Below, in pieces: positions 34,386-42,538 of a stretch of DNA of 64,000 bases. This DNA is from Methylobacterium sp. DB0501 (GTDB lineage: Bacteria > Pseudomonadota > Alphaproteobacteria > Rhizobiales > Beijerinckiaceae). The translations under genes and the position numbers were made by a program. The DNA is taken from the NCBI RefSeq assembly GCF_011043735.1, contig NZ_JAAKGV010000018.1, positions 1 through 64,000 on the forward strand. The letters are read 5' to 3'. Each line of letters opens with the position of its first letter. The stretch's first letter is position 1. The notes under the pieces are model-generated. The model made no database searches and was not told where the DNA came from. It saw only the letters and a list, made by a program, of their open reading frames with translations.

Positions 34386-35551
34386 CAGACCGGGTTCCTC
34401 TCGACGAGCTGCTTGGCGATGATGATGCGCTGCATCTCGTTGGTGCCCTCGCCGATGACCAGGAGCGGCGCGTCGCGGTAGAGCCGCTCGACGCCGTATT
34501 CCTTCGAGTAGCCGTAGGCGCCGTGGATGCGCATCGCCTCGGTGGCGTTCTCGACCGCGGCCTCGGTGGCGAAGTACTTCGCCATGCCGGCCTCCATGTC
34601 GCAGCGCTCGCCCCGGTCGAAGGCCTCGGCGGCGCGATAGGTCAGGAGCCGGGCCGCCTCGACCCGGGTCGCCATCTCGCCGAGCTTGAGCTGGATCGCC
34701 TGGTGCTCGCAGATCGGCTTGCCGAAGGTCTTGCGCACCTGCGCGTAGGCCACCGCCTCCTTGAGCGCCGCCTGGGCGACCCCGACGCCGCGGGCCGCGA
34801 CGTTGATGCGGCCGAGCTCCAGCCCGCCGAGGATCTGCTGCAGGCCCCGCCCCTCGGCGCCGCCGACCACCCGGTCGACGGGGACGCGGTAATCCTGGAA
34901 CGAGATCTCGCAGGTATCGATGCCCTTGTAGCCGAGCTTCGGCAGCTTGCGGCTGACCTCGAATCCCGGGCCCTTCTCGGCGATGAGGAGGCTCATCCCC
35001 TTGTGGCGGGGGCTCGCCGCCGGATCGGTCTTCACCAGCAGCGCGAAGGTGTTGCCGTAATAGCTGTTGGTGATCCAGGTCTTGGTCCCGTTGACGACGT
35101 AGGTCTCGCCGTCGCGCCGGGCGGTGGTGCGGATCGCCTGCAGGTCGGTGCCGCAATCGGGCTCGGTCAGCGCGATGCCGCCGCGCAGCTCGCCGGTGGC
35201 GAAGCGCGGCAGGTAGGCCTCCTTCTGGCTTTTCGTCCCGTAGCGCTGCACCGCCATCGCCATGATGAGGTGCGAGTTGACGATGCCGCTGATCGACATC
35301 CACACCGCCGACATGCGCTCGATGATCTTGGCGTAGGCCGCGGTCGAGAGGCCCAGCCCGCCGTATTCGGGCTCGATCAGGCAGCCGAACAGGCCGAGCT
35401 CCTTCATCGCCTCGACCATGTCGGCCGGGTACTCGTCCCGCGCCTCGAGGTCGTGGACGTAGGGCTTCACCTCGGTGGCGAGGAAGCGGTCGACGGAATC
35501 GAGGATCAGGGCGTCCTCGTCGAGGTGGTCGGCGGGCGTCTTCATGTCCAT
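34385..35551 (-). CDS. acyl-CoA dehydrogenase
   Basis: The 388-residue flavoenzyme has IALTEPDCGTDLQAI and VNGTKTWITNSYYG for substrate and FAD contact. The C-terminal block IHGAYGYSKEYGVERLYRDAPLLVIGEGTNEMQR carries the likely catalytic Glu in GEGT. It forms the 2,3-enoyl-CoA, passing electrons to ETF. A glutaryl- or short-chain-type substrate fits its setting but is not proven. The start is placed at 35551 after an AAGGA. Its stop overlaps the CoA-transferase start by one base. Confidence 0.93.
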   Translation of the reverse strand: MDMKTPADHLDEDALILDSVDRFLATEVKPYVHDLEARDEYPADMVEAMKELGLFGCLIEPEYGGLGLSTAAYAKIIERMSAVWMSISGIVNSHLIMAMAVQRYGTKSQKEAYLPRFATGELRGGIALTEPDCGTDLQAIRTTARRDGETYVVNGTKTWITNSYYGNTFALLVKTDPAASPRHKGMSLLIAEKGPGFEVSRKLPKLGYKGIDTCEISFQDYRVPVDRVVGGAEGRGLQQILGGLELGRINVAARGVGVAQAALKEAVAYAQVRKTFGKPICEHQAIQLKLGEMATRVEAARLLTYRAAEAFDRGERCDMEAGMAKYFATEAAVENATEAMRIHGAYGYSKEYGVERLYRDAPLLVIGEGTNEMQRIIIAKQLVERNPV

Positions 35552-35567
35552 GACGACAATCCTTCTC

Positions 35568-35671
35568 ATACGAAATCCGGATGATTGCTTCGCAATGCGG
35601 ATTTCTGCTTCGTTCAAGCGCCGCACGGGCTTTCGATACGGTCCCCGGAAAGAATCCTCCGAGACCGTATC
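35568..35671 (+). repeat. ~105-bp palindromic intergenic element, copy 2
   Basis: This copy fills the gap between the acyl-CoA dehydrogenase and MFS genes. The outer end reads CATACGAAATCCGGATGATTGCTTCGCAATGCGG. Terminal palindrome arms are 35635-35649 and 35658-35671, around AAGAATCC, with one mismatch. Confidence 0.85.
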
Positions 35672-35679
35672 GGGCGAGG

Positions 35680-37065
35680 TCAGGCGGGGCGGCGCAGGCC
35701 GGCGGGGGCCGGCGCGGCAGCGGGCTCGGCATCGGCCTCGTCGAGGGAGAGGCCGCCGGTCTCGACCCGCAGCAACAGGATCGCGGCGCAGAGCAGCACC
35801 AGCATGCAGGCGACCATGCCGAGCACCCCGGGCAGGCCGAAGCGGTCGAACAAGGCGACGACCAGGAACGGCGTCGCGATCGAGGTGGCGCGCCCGCACA
35901 TGCCGGCGAAGCCGGTGCCGCGCAGGCGCAGATGGGTCGGGAACAGCTCCGGGATGTAGGCGTAGAGCCCGAGCGTCACGAGCGTGTAGATGCTGGTGAC
36001 GAGGGTGAAGCCCACGACCGTGATGGCGACCGGCTCGCGCAACGTGGCGTAGACCGAGCCGAGCGCCAGGATGGCGAGGCAGGTGCCGACGAGGGAGCGC
36101 TGGCGCGAGACCCGGTCGCCGAGCGCCATGCCGACGAGGGCGCCGGCGACGCTGCCGAGCGACATCAGGGTGGTGAAGCCGAGCGAGCGCACCACGCTCA
36201 TGCCCTGCCCGACCAGGAAGGTCGGCAGCCAGGCGACGAAGCCGTAGACCGCGACGTTGACCGCCATACAGGTCAGCGCCGCCGCCGCCGTGCGCCCGGC
36301 CATGCCGGGGCGGAACAGGGCGTGGAACGGCACAGCCGGCGCTTCCAGGCTGCGCACGGTCGCCACGGGCGGCAGGGCGCGGCCGGCGCCGACCTCGGCC
36401 TCGATCGCCCGGAGCGTGCGTTCCGCCTCCTCGCGCCGGCCGACCGCCTCGAGCCAGCGGGGCGATTCCGGCATCTGCTTGCGCATGACCCAGATCGCCA
36501 GGGCCCCCAAGCCCGCGATGGCGAACATCGCCCGCCAGCCGAGGGTCGGGATGACGAGGTAGCCGATGCTGGTGGCGAGGAAGAGACCGGAATTGGTCAG
36601 GATGCCGAGGATCGCGATCCAGCGGCCGCGATAGGCCGGCGGCACGAACTCGCAGAGCGTGCCGGCCGCCACCACCAGCTCGGCCCCGAGCCCGATGCCC
36701 ATGATGAAGCGGCAGAGGGTCAGGATCTCGATGTTGGGCGCGAAGCACGCCGCCAGCGAGGCCAGCCCGAACAGGCCGAGGTTGAACTGGTAGGAGACGC
36801 GCCGGCCGTAGCGGTCGCCGACATAGCCGGCGAGGCCGGCGCCGCCGAGCATGCCCGCGAAGGTGACCGCCACGAAGGTGGCGTTCTGGCTCGGCGTCGA
36901 GAACCCCTCCTGCAGCATCGCCGCGATGACGCCGCCGGCGAGGTAGATGTCGAAGGCGTCGAGCGCCGCGCCCGCGCCGATCAGCCCGAGGATGCGCCAG
37001 TGGAACCGGGCGATCGGGAGCCGGTCGAGGCGTGCTCCCGCATTCACGATGGGTGTCTGAGCCAT
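35680..37065 (-). CDS. MFS transporter, probable organic acid or sugar carrier
   Basis: The 461-residue protein has about 12 membrane helices, with the MFS loop motif GYVGDRYGRRVSYQ after helix 2 and its second copy GMALGDRVSRQRS after helix 8. The sequence resembles the aromatic acid/sugar porter groups (PESPRWLEAVGRREEAERTL in the central loop). It is upstream of the acyl-CoA dehydrogenase and likely imports the acid the cluster consumes. Confidence 0.9.
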   Translation of the reverse strand: MAQTPIVNAGARLDRLPIARFHWRILGLIGAGAALDAFDIYLAGGVIAAMLQEGFSTPSQNATFVAVTFAGMLGGAGLAGYVGDRYGRRVSYQFNLGLFGLASLAACFAPNIEILTLCRFIMGIGLGAELVVAAGTLCEFVPPAYRGRWIAILGILTNSGLFLATSIGYLVIPTLGWRAMFAIAGLGALAIWVMRKQMPESPRWLEAVGRREEAERTLRAIEAEVGAGRALPPVATVRSLEAPAVPFHALFRPGMAGRTAAAALTCMAVNVAVYGFVAWLPTFLVGQGMSVVRSLGFTTLMSLGSVAGALVGMALGDRVSRQRSLVGTCLAILALGSVYATLREPVAITVVGFTLVTSIYTLVTLGLYAYIPELFPTHLRLRGTGFAGMCGRATSIATPFLVVALFDRFGLPGVLGMVACMLVLLCAAILLLRVETGGLSLDEADAEPAAAPAPAGLRRPA

Positions 37066-37127
37066 GACGCTGCGTCCTCCCTCGGGCGACCCGGCCGTTG
37101 ATCGGCCTATCGGGTCCGATGCCGGTC

Positions 37128-37622
37128 TCAGCCCTCGCCGACGCCGTGGCCGCGCTTGGGCACCAGGGCGCTGCGGACGAAGTCCATCACCGGCGTCCCG
37201 TCCTGCTTGAAGGCCCGGGTCTTGACCGTGACGATTCCCTGCGTCGGCCGGGAGCGCGACTCGCGGGTCTCCAGCACCTCGGATTCGGCGTAGAGCGTGT
37301 CGCCCGGGAAGACCGGCCCGGTGAGGTTGATCTCGCGCCAGCCGAGATTGGCGATGGCCTTGCCGCTAACGTCGGCCACCGTCATGCCGAGCACGATGGC
37401 GAGGCTGAGCCCGGAATTCACCAGCGGCTTCCCGAACTCGCTCTTCTCGGCGAAGGCCCGGTCGCAATGCATCGGGTGGAAATTCATCGTCATCAGGGAG
37501 AAGTTGATGTTGTCGCTCTCCGTGACGGTGCGGCCCGGGCGGTGCTCGTAGACGTCGCCGATGGCGAAATCCTCCAGGTAGCGGCCGAACGGGGTGACGT
37601 GGCGGGTGCCGCCTTCGCGCAT
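37128..37622 (-). CDS. MaoC family hydratase/dehydratase
   Basis: The 164-residue hot-dog fold protein has NFHPMHCDRAFAEKSEFGKPLVNSGL where the R-hydratase motif DxNPxH sits. The catalytic Asp is replaced by Asn, and the next position is His. It may hydrate an enoyl-CoA such as mesaconyl-CoA. The start at 37622 begins REGGTRHVTPFGRYLEDFAIGDVY, typical for the family. It is first in the run MaoC-MFS-dehydrogenase-transferase, with gaps of 62 and 128 bp. Confidence 0.88.
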   Translation of the reverse strand: MREGGTRHVTPFGRYLEDFAIGDVYEHRPGRTVTESDNINFSLMTMNFHPMHCDRAFAEKSEFGKPLVNSGLSLAIVLGMTVADVSGKAIANLGWREINLTGPVFPGDTLYAESEVLETRESRSRPTQGIVTVKTRAFKQDGTPVMDFVRSALVPKRGHGVGEG

Positions 37623-37810
37623 CGGATCCTCCCTTATTTGTACGGACAAACTCACAAAATGGATCGCCCCTGTCAAGGGCGGGGGTGCGGGCGGATCGGC
37701 GGCGCCCCGCGACGGACGCCCTCGCGACGGAGCGCGACAGGAGAGGTGCGGTCGCTTAAGCGTGTGAGACCCCGCCCGGCCCCTTCCCTCCCTCAGCCCC
37801 TCTCCTCGCC

Positions 37811-39526
37811 ATGCCTCTCCTCCTCAACGTCACCTTGCCGCGCAGCCTCGACGCGCTCCTCGCCCGGCCCTGGCCCGCGGGCGCGACGGTCGAGGCGTGG
37901 CTGTTCGAGGATTCGGGGAGCCGGCGCGAGGCCGAGCGGACGCTCGCCGCCCGGGGCGTCGCGGCGCGGCTGCGCAGCGCCTACAAGCCGCTGCTCCACG
38001 CCTTCCTGGAGGAGATCGACCTCGCCGGCGTCGCCGGGATCGCAATCGCCTATCCGGTGCATCCGGCGGCGGCGGCGCAGCGCTTCCTCACCGAGGCCTA
38101 TCCGCTGGCGGCCCTCGTCGGCGCGGTCCCGCTCCGCTTCACCGCACAAGAGCCCCGCGAGACCGACCTGCCGGTCTACGAGGTCCGGCTGACGGACGGC
38201 GCGGGCGGGATCCGGGACCTGCGCGTCCCGGCCCCGAACCGCCGCCACGCCGACGCCTTCGGCCGGGTGCTCCTCTCGCCCACCGGCTGGCTCGGCGACG
38301 GGGAGACCGGCGCGCGTCTGGAGACCGATTACGAGGCCGCCTTCGCGCGGGCGATGGCGGCGGTGGCCGACCACCCGTGGGGCGACGCGGAGCCGTTCTT
38401 CGAGGAATTGTCGGTGCGGATCGGGATCCCGGCCCGCGACCGGGCGCTGCCCTGCGGCGAGGAGGCGGTCAGCCTGGCCGAGGCCCTGCACGAGGACCTC
38501 TACTTCTCGCTCCTCGAGCACTTCCAGCACCGCACCGGCCGCCCGCCGGGCGACCGGCACCTGCGGCCGGGCCAGATCGTGCCCGAGATCGCGATCCGCG
38601 ACGGTGCGATCGCCGTCGCGGTGGAGACCCGCCCGCTCTCACGAGCCGGCGAGGCGCTGCCGGCGGCCGCCGACGGGATCCTGGCCGCGGAGGACCTGCC
38701 GGCGCTCCTCGCCGCCCTCGGCGGCACCGCGCTGTCGGCGACGGCGCGCTCGGGTCGCCCGGTCCTCGGCCGGTACGTCGAGGGGAGCGACCGCGCGGTG
38801 ACGATCGGCTCCGGCCAGCATCCGAACGAGGTGACCGGACCCGCCGGGGCGCTGGCGGCGGCTCGGGAACTGGCCGCCCGCGACGGTGCGCATTTCACGA
38901 TCTCGCCGCTGGAGAACCCGGACGGCGCGGCGCTCCAGCGCCGCCTCGCGGCGGAGAACCCGCGCCACATGCACCATGCGGCGCGCTACACGGCGCTGGG
39001 CGACGACCTGGAATACAGGATCGCCCCGCCCTTCCACGAGACCGCCCTGCGGCACGCGGCGGAACGGTGCAGCGGCGCGCGTCTGCACGTGAACCTGCAC
39101 GGCTACCCGGCCCATGAATGGACCCGCCCGCTCTCGGGCTACCTGCCGTCAGGCTTCGAGACCTGGTCGCTGCCCCGCGGCTTCTTCCTGATCCTGCGCC
39201 ACTGGCGCGGCTGGGCCGAGGCCGCGGAGGCGCTGGCGACCACCGTCACGGCGCGGCTCGCCGAGGACGCGGCGCTGATGGCGCTGACGCGGGCGCAGCT
39301 CGCCCTCAGCGCCCTTCACGCCCCCCTGCCACCGCTGCGGATCGTCAACGGGATCCCGTGCCTGATCGCCGAGGATGCCCGCCACCGCGTGCCGCTGACG
39401 CTGATCACCGAGTACCCGGACGAGACCATCGCGGGAGACGCCCTCGCGGCCGGGATCCGGGCCCAGGCGCGCACGGTGATCGCAGCCTACGACGCGTTCC
39501 AGGCGCTGGCGCTGCCGGAGGTGTGA
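37811..39526 (+). CDS. M14-type zinc carboxypeptidase-like protein
   Basis: The 571-residue protein has a zinc site of the M14 kind: QHPNEVTG (His337 and Glu340) and LHVNLHGYP (His426 and His430), with a candidate catalytic Glu in LITEYPDE near residue 538. No signal peptide is visible, so it should be cytosolic. An N-terminal region of about 300 residues resembles no domain I recognise. Substrate unknown. Alone on the plus strand, it converges with the YghU-like gene. Start is uncertain because no good ribosome site precedes the ATG. Confidence 0.78.
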   Translation: MPLLLNVTLPRSLDALLARPWPAGATVEAWLFEDSGSRREAERTLAARGVAARLRSAYKPLLHAFLEEIDLAGVAGIAIAYPVHPAAAAQRFLTEAYPLAALVGAVPLRFTAQEPRETDLPVYEVRLTDGAGGIRDLRVPAPNRRHADAFGRVLLSPTGWLGDGETGARLETDYEAAFARAMAAVADHPWGDAEPFFEELSVRIGIPARDRALPCGEEAVSLAEALHEDLYFSLLEHFQHRTGRPPGDRHLRPGQIVPEIAIRDGAIAVAVETRPLSRAGEALPAAADGILAAEDLPALLAALGGTALSATARSGRPVLGRYVEGSDRAVTIGSGQHPNEVTGPAGALAAARELAARDGAHFTISPLENPDGAALQRRLAAENPRHMHHAARYTALGDDLEYRIAPPFHETALRHAAERCSGARLHVNLHGYPAHEWTRPLSGYLPSGFETWSLPRGFFLILRHWRGWAEAAEALATTVTARLAEDAALMALTRAQLALSALHAPLPPLRIVNGIPCLIAEDARHRVPLTLITEYPDETIAGDALAAGIRAQARTVIAAYDAFQALALPEV

Positions 39527-39563
39527 GGCGCGGTCATCCCGGGGAAATGAAGGGCGCGGATCC

Positions 39564-39581
39564 CTCCCCGCGGGCGGGGAG
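39564..39581. terminator. perfect hairpin between convergent genes
   Basis: CTCCCCGC (39564-39571) pairs with GCGGGGAG (39574-39581) around GG. It lies between two converging genes, so it may end transcription from both. The same CCGC-GG-GCGG core recurs at 7805-7826. There is no T-tract. Confidence 0.55.
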
Positions 39582-39638
39582 AGGGGACATCCGCGCCCCG
39601 CCCCTTCCGTCGACGGACGGTTGACGCGGCGAACCGCC

Positions 39639-40526
39639 CTACCCCGCCGCCGCCTTGTCCTGCGTCTTCGTGTCGAAGTCGCCGGCGTCGTGGCGCTCGT
39701 GGAGCTGGTCGGCGGGATCGCCGGTGAGGCGGTTGACCTTGCGCCCGCGCTGCACCGCCGGCCGGGCGAGGATCTGGTCGGCCCAGCGGCGGACGTTGCG
39801 GTACTCCTCGACCGCCAGGAACTCGGCCGCCTCGTAGAGCCAGCCCTTCACCACGCCGCCGTACCAGGGCCAGATCGCCATGTCGGCGATGGTGTAGGCC
39901 TCGCCCGCGACGAACTCGGTCTCGGCGAGCCGGCGGTCGAGCACGTCGAGCTGGCGCTTCACCTCCATGGCGTAGCGGTTGATCGGGTATTCGAGCTTCA
40001 CCGGCGCGTAATGGTAGAAATGGCCGAAGCCGCCGCCGAGGAACGGGGCCGAGCCCATCTGCCAGAACAGCCAGGACAGGGTCTCGGCGCGGGCGGCCGG
40101 CTCGGTCGGCAGGAAGGCGCCGAACTTCTCGGCGAGGTAGGTCAGGATCGCGCCCGATTCGAAGACCCGGACCGGCGTCGCGCCGCTGCGGTCGACGAGG
40201 GCCGGGATCTTGGAATTCGGGTTGGCCTCGACGAAGCCCGAGCCGAACTGGTCGCCGTCGCCGATGCGGATCAGCCAGGCATCGTACTCGGCGCCGGCAT
40301 GGCCGAGGGCCAGCAGCTCCTCCAGCAGGATCGTGACCTTCTGCCCGTTCGGCGTGCCGAGGGAGTAGAGCTGGAGCGGATGGCGGCCGACGGGCAGCGG
40401 CTTCTCGTGCGTCGCCCCCGCGACCGGACGGTTGATGCTGGCAAAACGGCCGCCGCTCGCCTTGTCCCAGGTCCAGACCTTGGGCGGCACGTAACCGGCT
40501 GACTCGCTGTCGGCTGAATCGGTCAT
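39639..40526 (-). CDS. yghU: YghU-like glutathione disulfide-bond oxidoreductase
   Basis: The 295-residue protein is close to E. coli YghU. It has a leading INRPVAGATHEKPLPVGRHPLQLYSLGTPNGQKVTILLEEL segment including the glutathione-binding TPNGQKV. The thioredoxin-like half carries NPNSKIPALVDRSG, and an alpha-helical C-terminal domain reads FVAGEAYTIADMAIWPW. Members reduce disulfides using glutathione and lack a catalytic Cys in the active loop. The last ~20 residues are polar and unconserved. Confidence 0.93.
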   Translation of the reverse strand: MTDSADSESAGYVPPKVWTWDKASGGRFASINRPVAGATHEKPLPVGRHPLQLYSLGTPNGQKVTILLEELLALGHAGAEYDAWLIRIGDGDQFGSGFVEANPNSKIPALVDRSGATPVRVFESGAILTYLAEKFGAFLPTEPAARAETLSWLFWQMGSAPFLGGGFGHFYHYAPVKLEYPINRYAMEVKRQLDVLDRRLAETEFVAGEAYTIADMAIWPWYGGVVKGWLYEAAEFLAVEEYRNVRRWADQILARPAVQRGRKVNRLTGDPADQLHERHDAGDFDTKTQDKAAAG

Positions 40527-40614
40527 GGGGTGCTCTCCGGGATCGTTCCGAGGAGGCAGATCGGCAATGTCAGGCCATAGCGCAAGGGGCCCCCGGATCG
40601 GGGGCCCCCGGCCC

Positions 40615-41403
40615 TCACTTCATGTTGGCGTCGAAGATCCGGGCGAATTCGCCCGAGGCCTTGGTCAGGTGCAGCCACTGGTCGACATAGGCCTTGAACG
40701 CCGCGTCGCCGCGCGGCAGCAGGAAGCCCATCTCGCCGTACTGGAGCGGCTGGTCGGGGTTCACCGCGCACAGGCCCGGATGCAGCTTCTCCTGGAGCTT
40801 CACCTCGACGGATTCGGCGACCATCACGTCGGCGCGGCCTTCCGCGATCTCGCGCCAGATGACGCGGTTGTCCGGGAAGAGCCGGATCTGCGCGTCGCCG
40901 AGGTTGGCGCGGGCGAACTTCTCGTTCGTGCCGCCGGGATTGACGACGACGCGGGTCGCGGGCTGGTTGATGGCCTTCGTCGTCTGGTACTTGGCGACGT
41001 CGTCGCAGCGCACGATCGGCGCCTTGCCGTTCACCAGGTACATCTCGCTGAAGAACGCCTCGCGCTGGCGCGGCAGCGTCACCGAGATCCCGCTCATCGC
41101 GATGTCGCATTTCGCCTTGAAGTCGGCGAGCAGGTCCGACCACTTGGTCTGGATGAAGACGGCTTCCGCATCGAGCGACTTGGCGAGCGAGCGGCCGAGA
41201 TCGATGTCGATCCCGACGAAGTCGTTGGCGCCGTCGGGGCGGTACGAGAACGGGCGGTAATCGCCGGTCGTGCAGACGTTGAGGACCTTGCGCTCGACGA
41301 CCTGATCGAGGCGCGACGGCTCGCCCGCGGCGAGGGCCTGCGTCGCCGCGAGCGCCAGCATCCCGCCCACCGCCCAGCGCGACGTCACCGAACCCACCGC
41401 CAT
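40615..41403 (-). CDS. pheC: cyclohexadienyl (prephenate/arogenate) dehydratase, PheC-like
   Basis: The 262-residue protein has a Sec signal ending near AALAAG and a type II solute-binding fold. Its motifs match Pseudomonas PheC, which arose from a binding protein: VCTTGDYRPFSY, GGISVTLxRQ equivalent (SGISVTLPRQ), VVNPGGTNE, CAVNPDQPLQYGE and KAYVDQWLHLT. It should convert prephenate or arogenate to phenylpyruvate or phenylalanine in the periplasm. The Glu after SV in VAESVEVKL aligns with the catalytic general acid. By automated annotation it would probably be called an amino acid binding protein. No transporter subunits are nearby. Confidence 0.82.
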   Translation of the reverse strand: MAVGSVTSRWAVGGMLALAATQALAAGEPSRLDQVVERKVLNVCTTGDYRPFSYRPDGANDFVGIDIDLGRSLAKSLDAEAVFIQTKWSDLLADFKAKCDIAMSGISVTLPRQREAFFSEMYLVNGKAPIVRCDDVAKYQTTKAINQPATRVVVNPGGTNEKFARANLGDAQIRLFPDNRVIWREIAEGRADVMVAESVEVKLQEKLHPGLCAVNPDQPLQYGEMGFLLPRGDAAFKAYVDQWLHLTKASGEFARIFDANMK

Positions 41404-41455
41404 GTCCCGCACTCCCCGTCCCGTCCGTTCTTCGAGGGCGGCACCGTAGGGACGC

Positions 41456-41494
41456 GGGGTCGAACCGTCCAGCTTTTCGGGACGGTTCGACCCC
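41456..41494. promoter_or_regulatory. perfect 15-bp inverted repeat upstream of pheC
   Basis: GGGGTCGAACCGTCC (41456-41470) and GGACGGTTCGACCCC (41480-41494) match exactly around a 9-bp loop. It lies 53 bp upstream of the pheC ATG and after the repeat element that ends the ribokinase operon. It could be an attenuator or an operator; no T-tract follows. A terminator for the upstream operon is the alternative. Confidence 0.6.
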
Positions 41495-41502
41495 ACGGGT
41501 GT

Positions 41503-41630
41503 GATACGAAGTCCGGAAGATCCCTTCCGGACTTCGTATCGCCAGCCCGCGCGGCAATTGAGCGAAGCCGACCTCCGCATGGCGAACGCGATGGCGCAGC
41601 AATCGCCGAGCAATCGATCGGACATTGCAT
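41503..41630 (-). repeat. ~105-bp palindromic intergenic element, copy 3
   Basis: In reverse orientation, the terminal palindrome has perfect 17-bp arms (41503-41519 and 41524-41540) with ATCC between. The middle block reads GCCAGCCCGCGCGGCAATTGAGCGAAGCCGACCTCCGCATG and then contains a short duplication, making this copy longer. Its outer end touches the ribokinase stop codon. Confidence 0.85.
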
Positions 41631-42538
41631 CAGAGGGCCGCCCGCTCGTCGGCGGGGGTCGCGACGAGGCGCGCCGCGGCCTCGTTGGCGGCCCGCAGGG
41701 CATCCGCGGGCGGCTCGCCCCGGGCGAGGCGCCCGGCCAGGGTGCCGACGAACATGTCGCCGGCGCCGTGGGTGCTGACGACCGTCACCGGCAGGCCAGG
41801 CAGAGCCACCGGGTCGGCGCCGGGCCCCGCCATGGCGACGCCGTCGCCGCCGGCCGTCACCACGGCGAGGCCGAAGCGGGCGCCGAGCGCGGCGGCGGCC
41901 GTGGCGGCATCCGCCAGCGATGCGACCGCGCCGCCGCCGAGCATCTCGGCCTCGATCGCGTTGACGACCAGGATGTCGACGTGGTCGGGCAGGTCGGTGG
42001 CGAACGGGCGGGCGGGCGCCGCGTTGAGGATCGTGGTCAACCCCAGGGCCTTGGCGCGGGCCGCGACGGTGGCGTTGACGGCTTCCGGGATCTCGTTCTG
42101 GAGGATCAGCACGCGGGCCTGCCCGAGGCGCGCGTCCGGGATCTGGCCGGGTGCGATCGCGAGGTTGGCGCCCGAGACGATCACCGCGCCGTAATCGCCG
42201 TCGTCGTCGAAGATCGCCACGCTCATCCCTGATCCGGTCCCGGGCAGGATCGCCACGGCGGCGCGGTCGACCCCCGCCCGGTCGAGCCCGGCGAGCAGCC
42301 GGCGGCCGAAATCGTCGTCGCCGACCGCCCCCACCATGGCGGTCGGCACGCCCTGCGCCTGCGCCGCCGCCGCCTGGTTGCCGCCCTTGCCGCCGAAGGC
42401 CGGGGCCCACGCCCGGCCGGTCACCGTCTCGCCCTTGCGGGGGCGGTCCGGCGCGTCGACGGTGATGTCGTAATGCAGGCTGCCGACGACGACGATCTCG
42501 GCGGCCGTGCCCTGTCCGTCCTTGTCTGAGGTGGTCAT
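41630..42538 (-). CDS. rbsK: ribokinase family sugar kinase (PfkB)
   Basis: The 302-residue kinase has the PfkB motifs FGGKGGNQAAAAQAQG near residue 49 and STHGAGDMFVGTLAGRL near residue 256, with the anion-hole GAGD. The early HYDITVDAPDRPRKGETVTG fits ribokinase over fructokinase. Its ATG overlaps the permease stop (ATGA), so it follows the sugar importer and should phosphorylate the imported pentose or deoxysugar. The exact sugar is not known. Confidence 0.88.
   Translation of the reverse strand: MTTSDKDGQGTAAEIVVVGSLHYDITVDAPDRPRKGETVTGRAWAPAFGGKGGNQAAAAQAQGVPTAMVGAVGDDDFGRRLLAGLDRAGVDRAAVAILPGTGSGMSVAIFDDDGDYGAVIVSGANLAIAPGQIPDARLGQARVLILQNEIPEAVNATVAARAKALGLTTILNAAPARPFATDLPDHVDILVVNAIEAEMLGGGAVASLADAATAAAALGARFGLAVVTAGGDGVAMAGPGADPVALPGLPVTVVSTHGAGDMFVGTLAGRLARGEPPADALRAANEAAARLVATPADERAAL

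Noticed and set aside
33093..35732. Very long frame running from the CoA-transferase through the acyl-CoA dehydrogenase region
   Set aside because: Only the CoA-transferase part is protein-like; upstream of 34385 the acyl-CoA dehydrogenase is clearly encoded in another frame.
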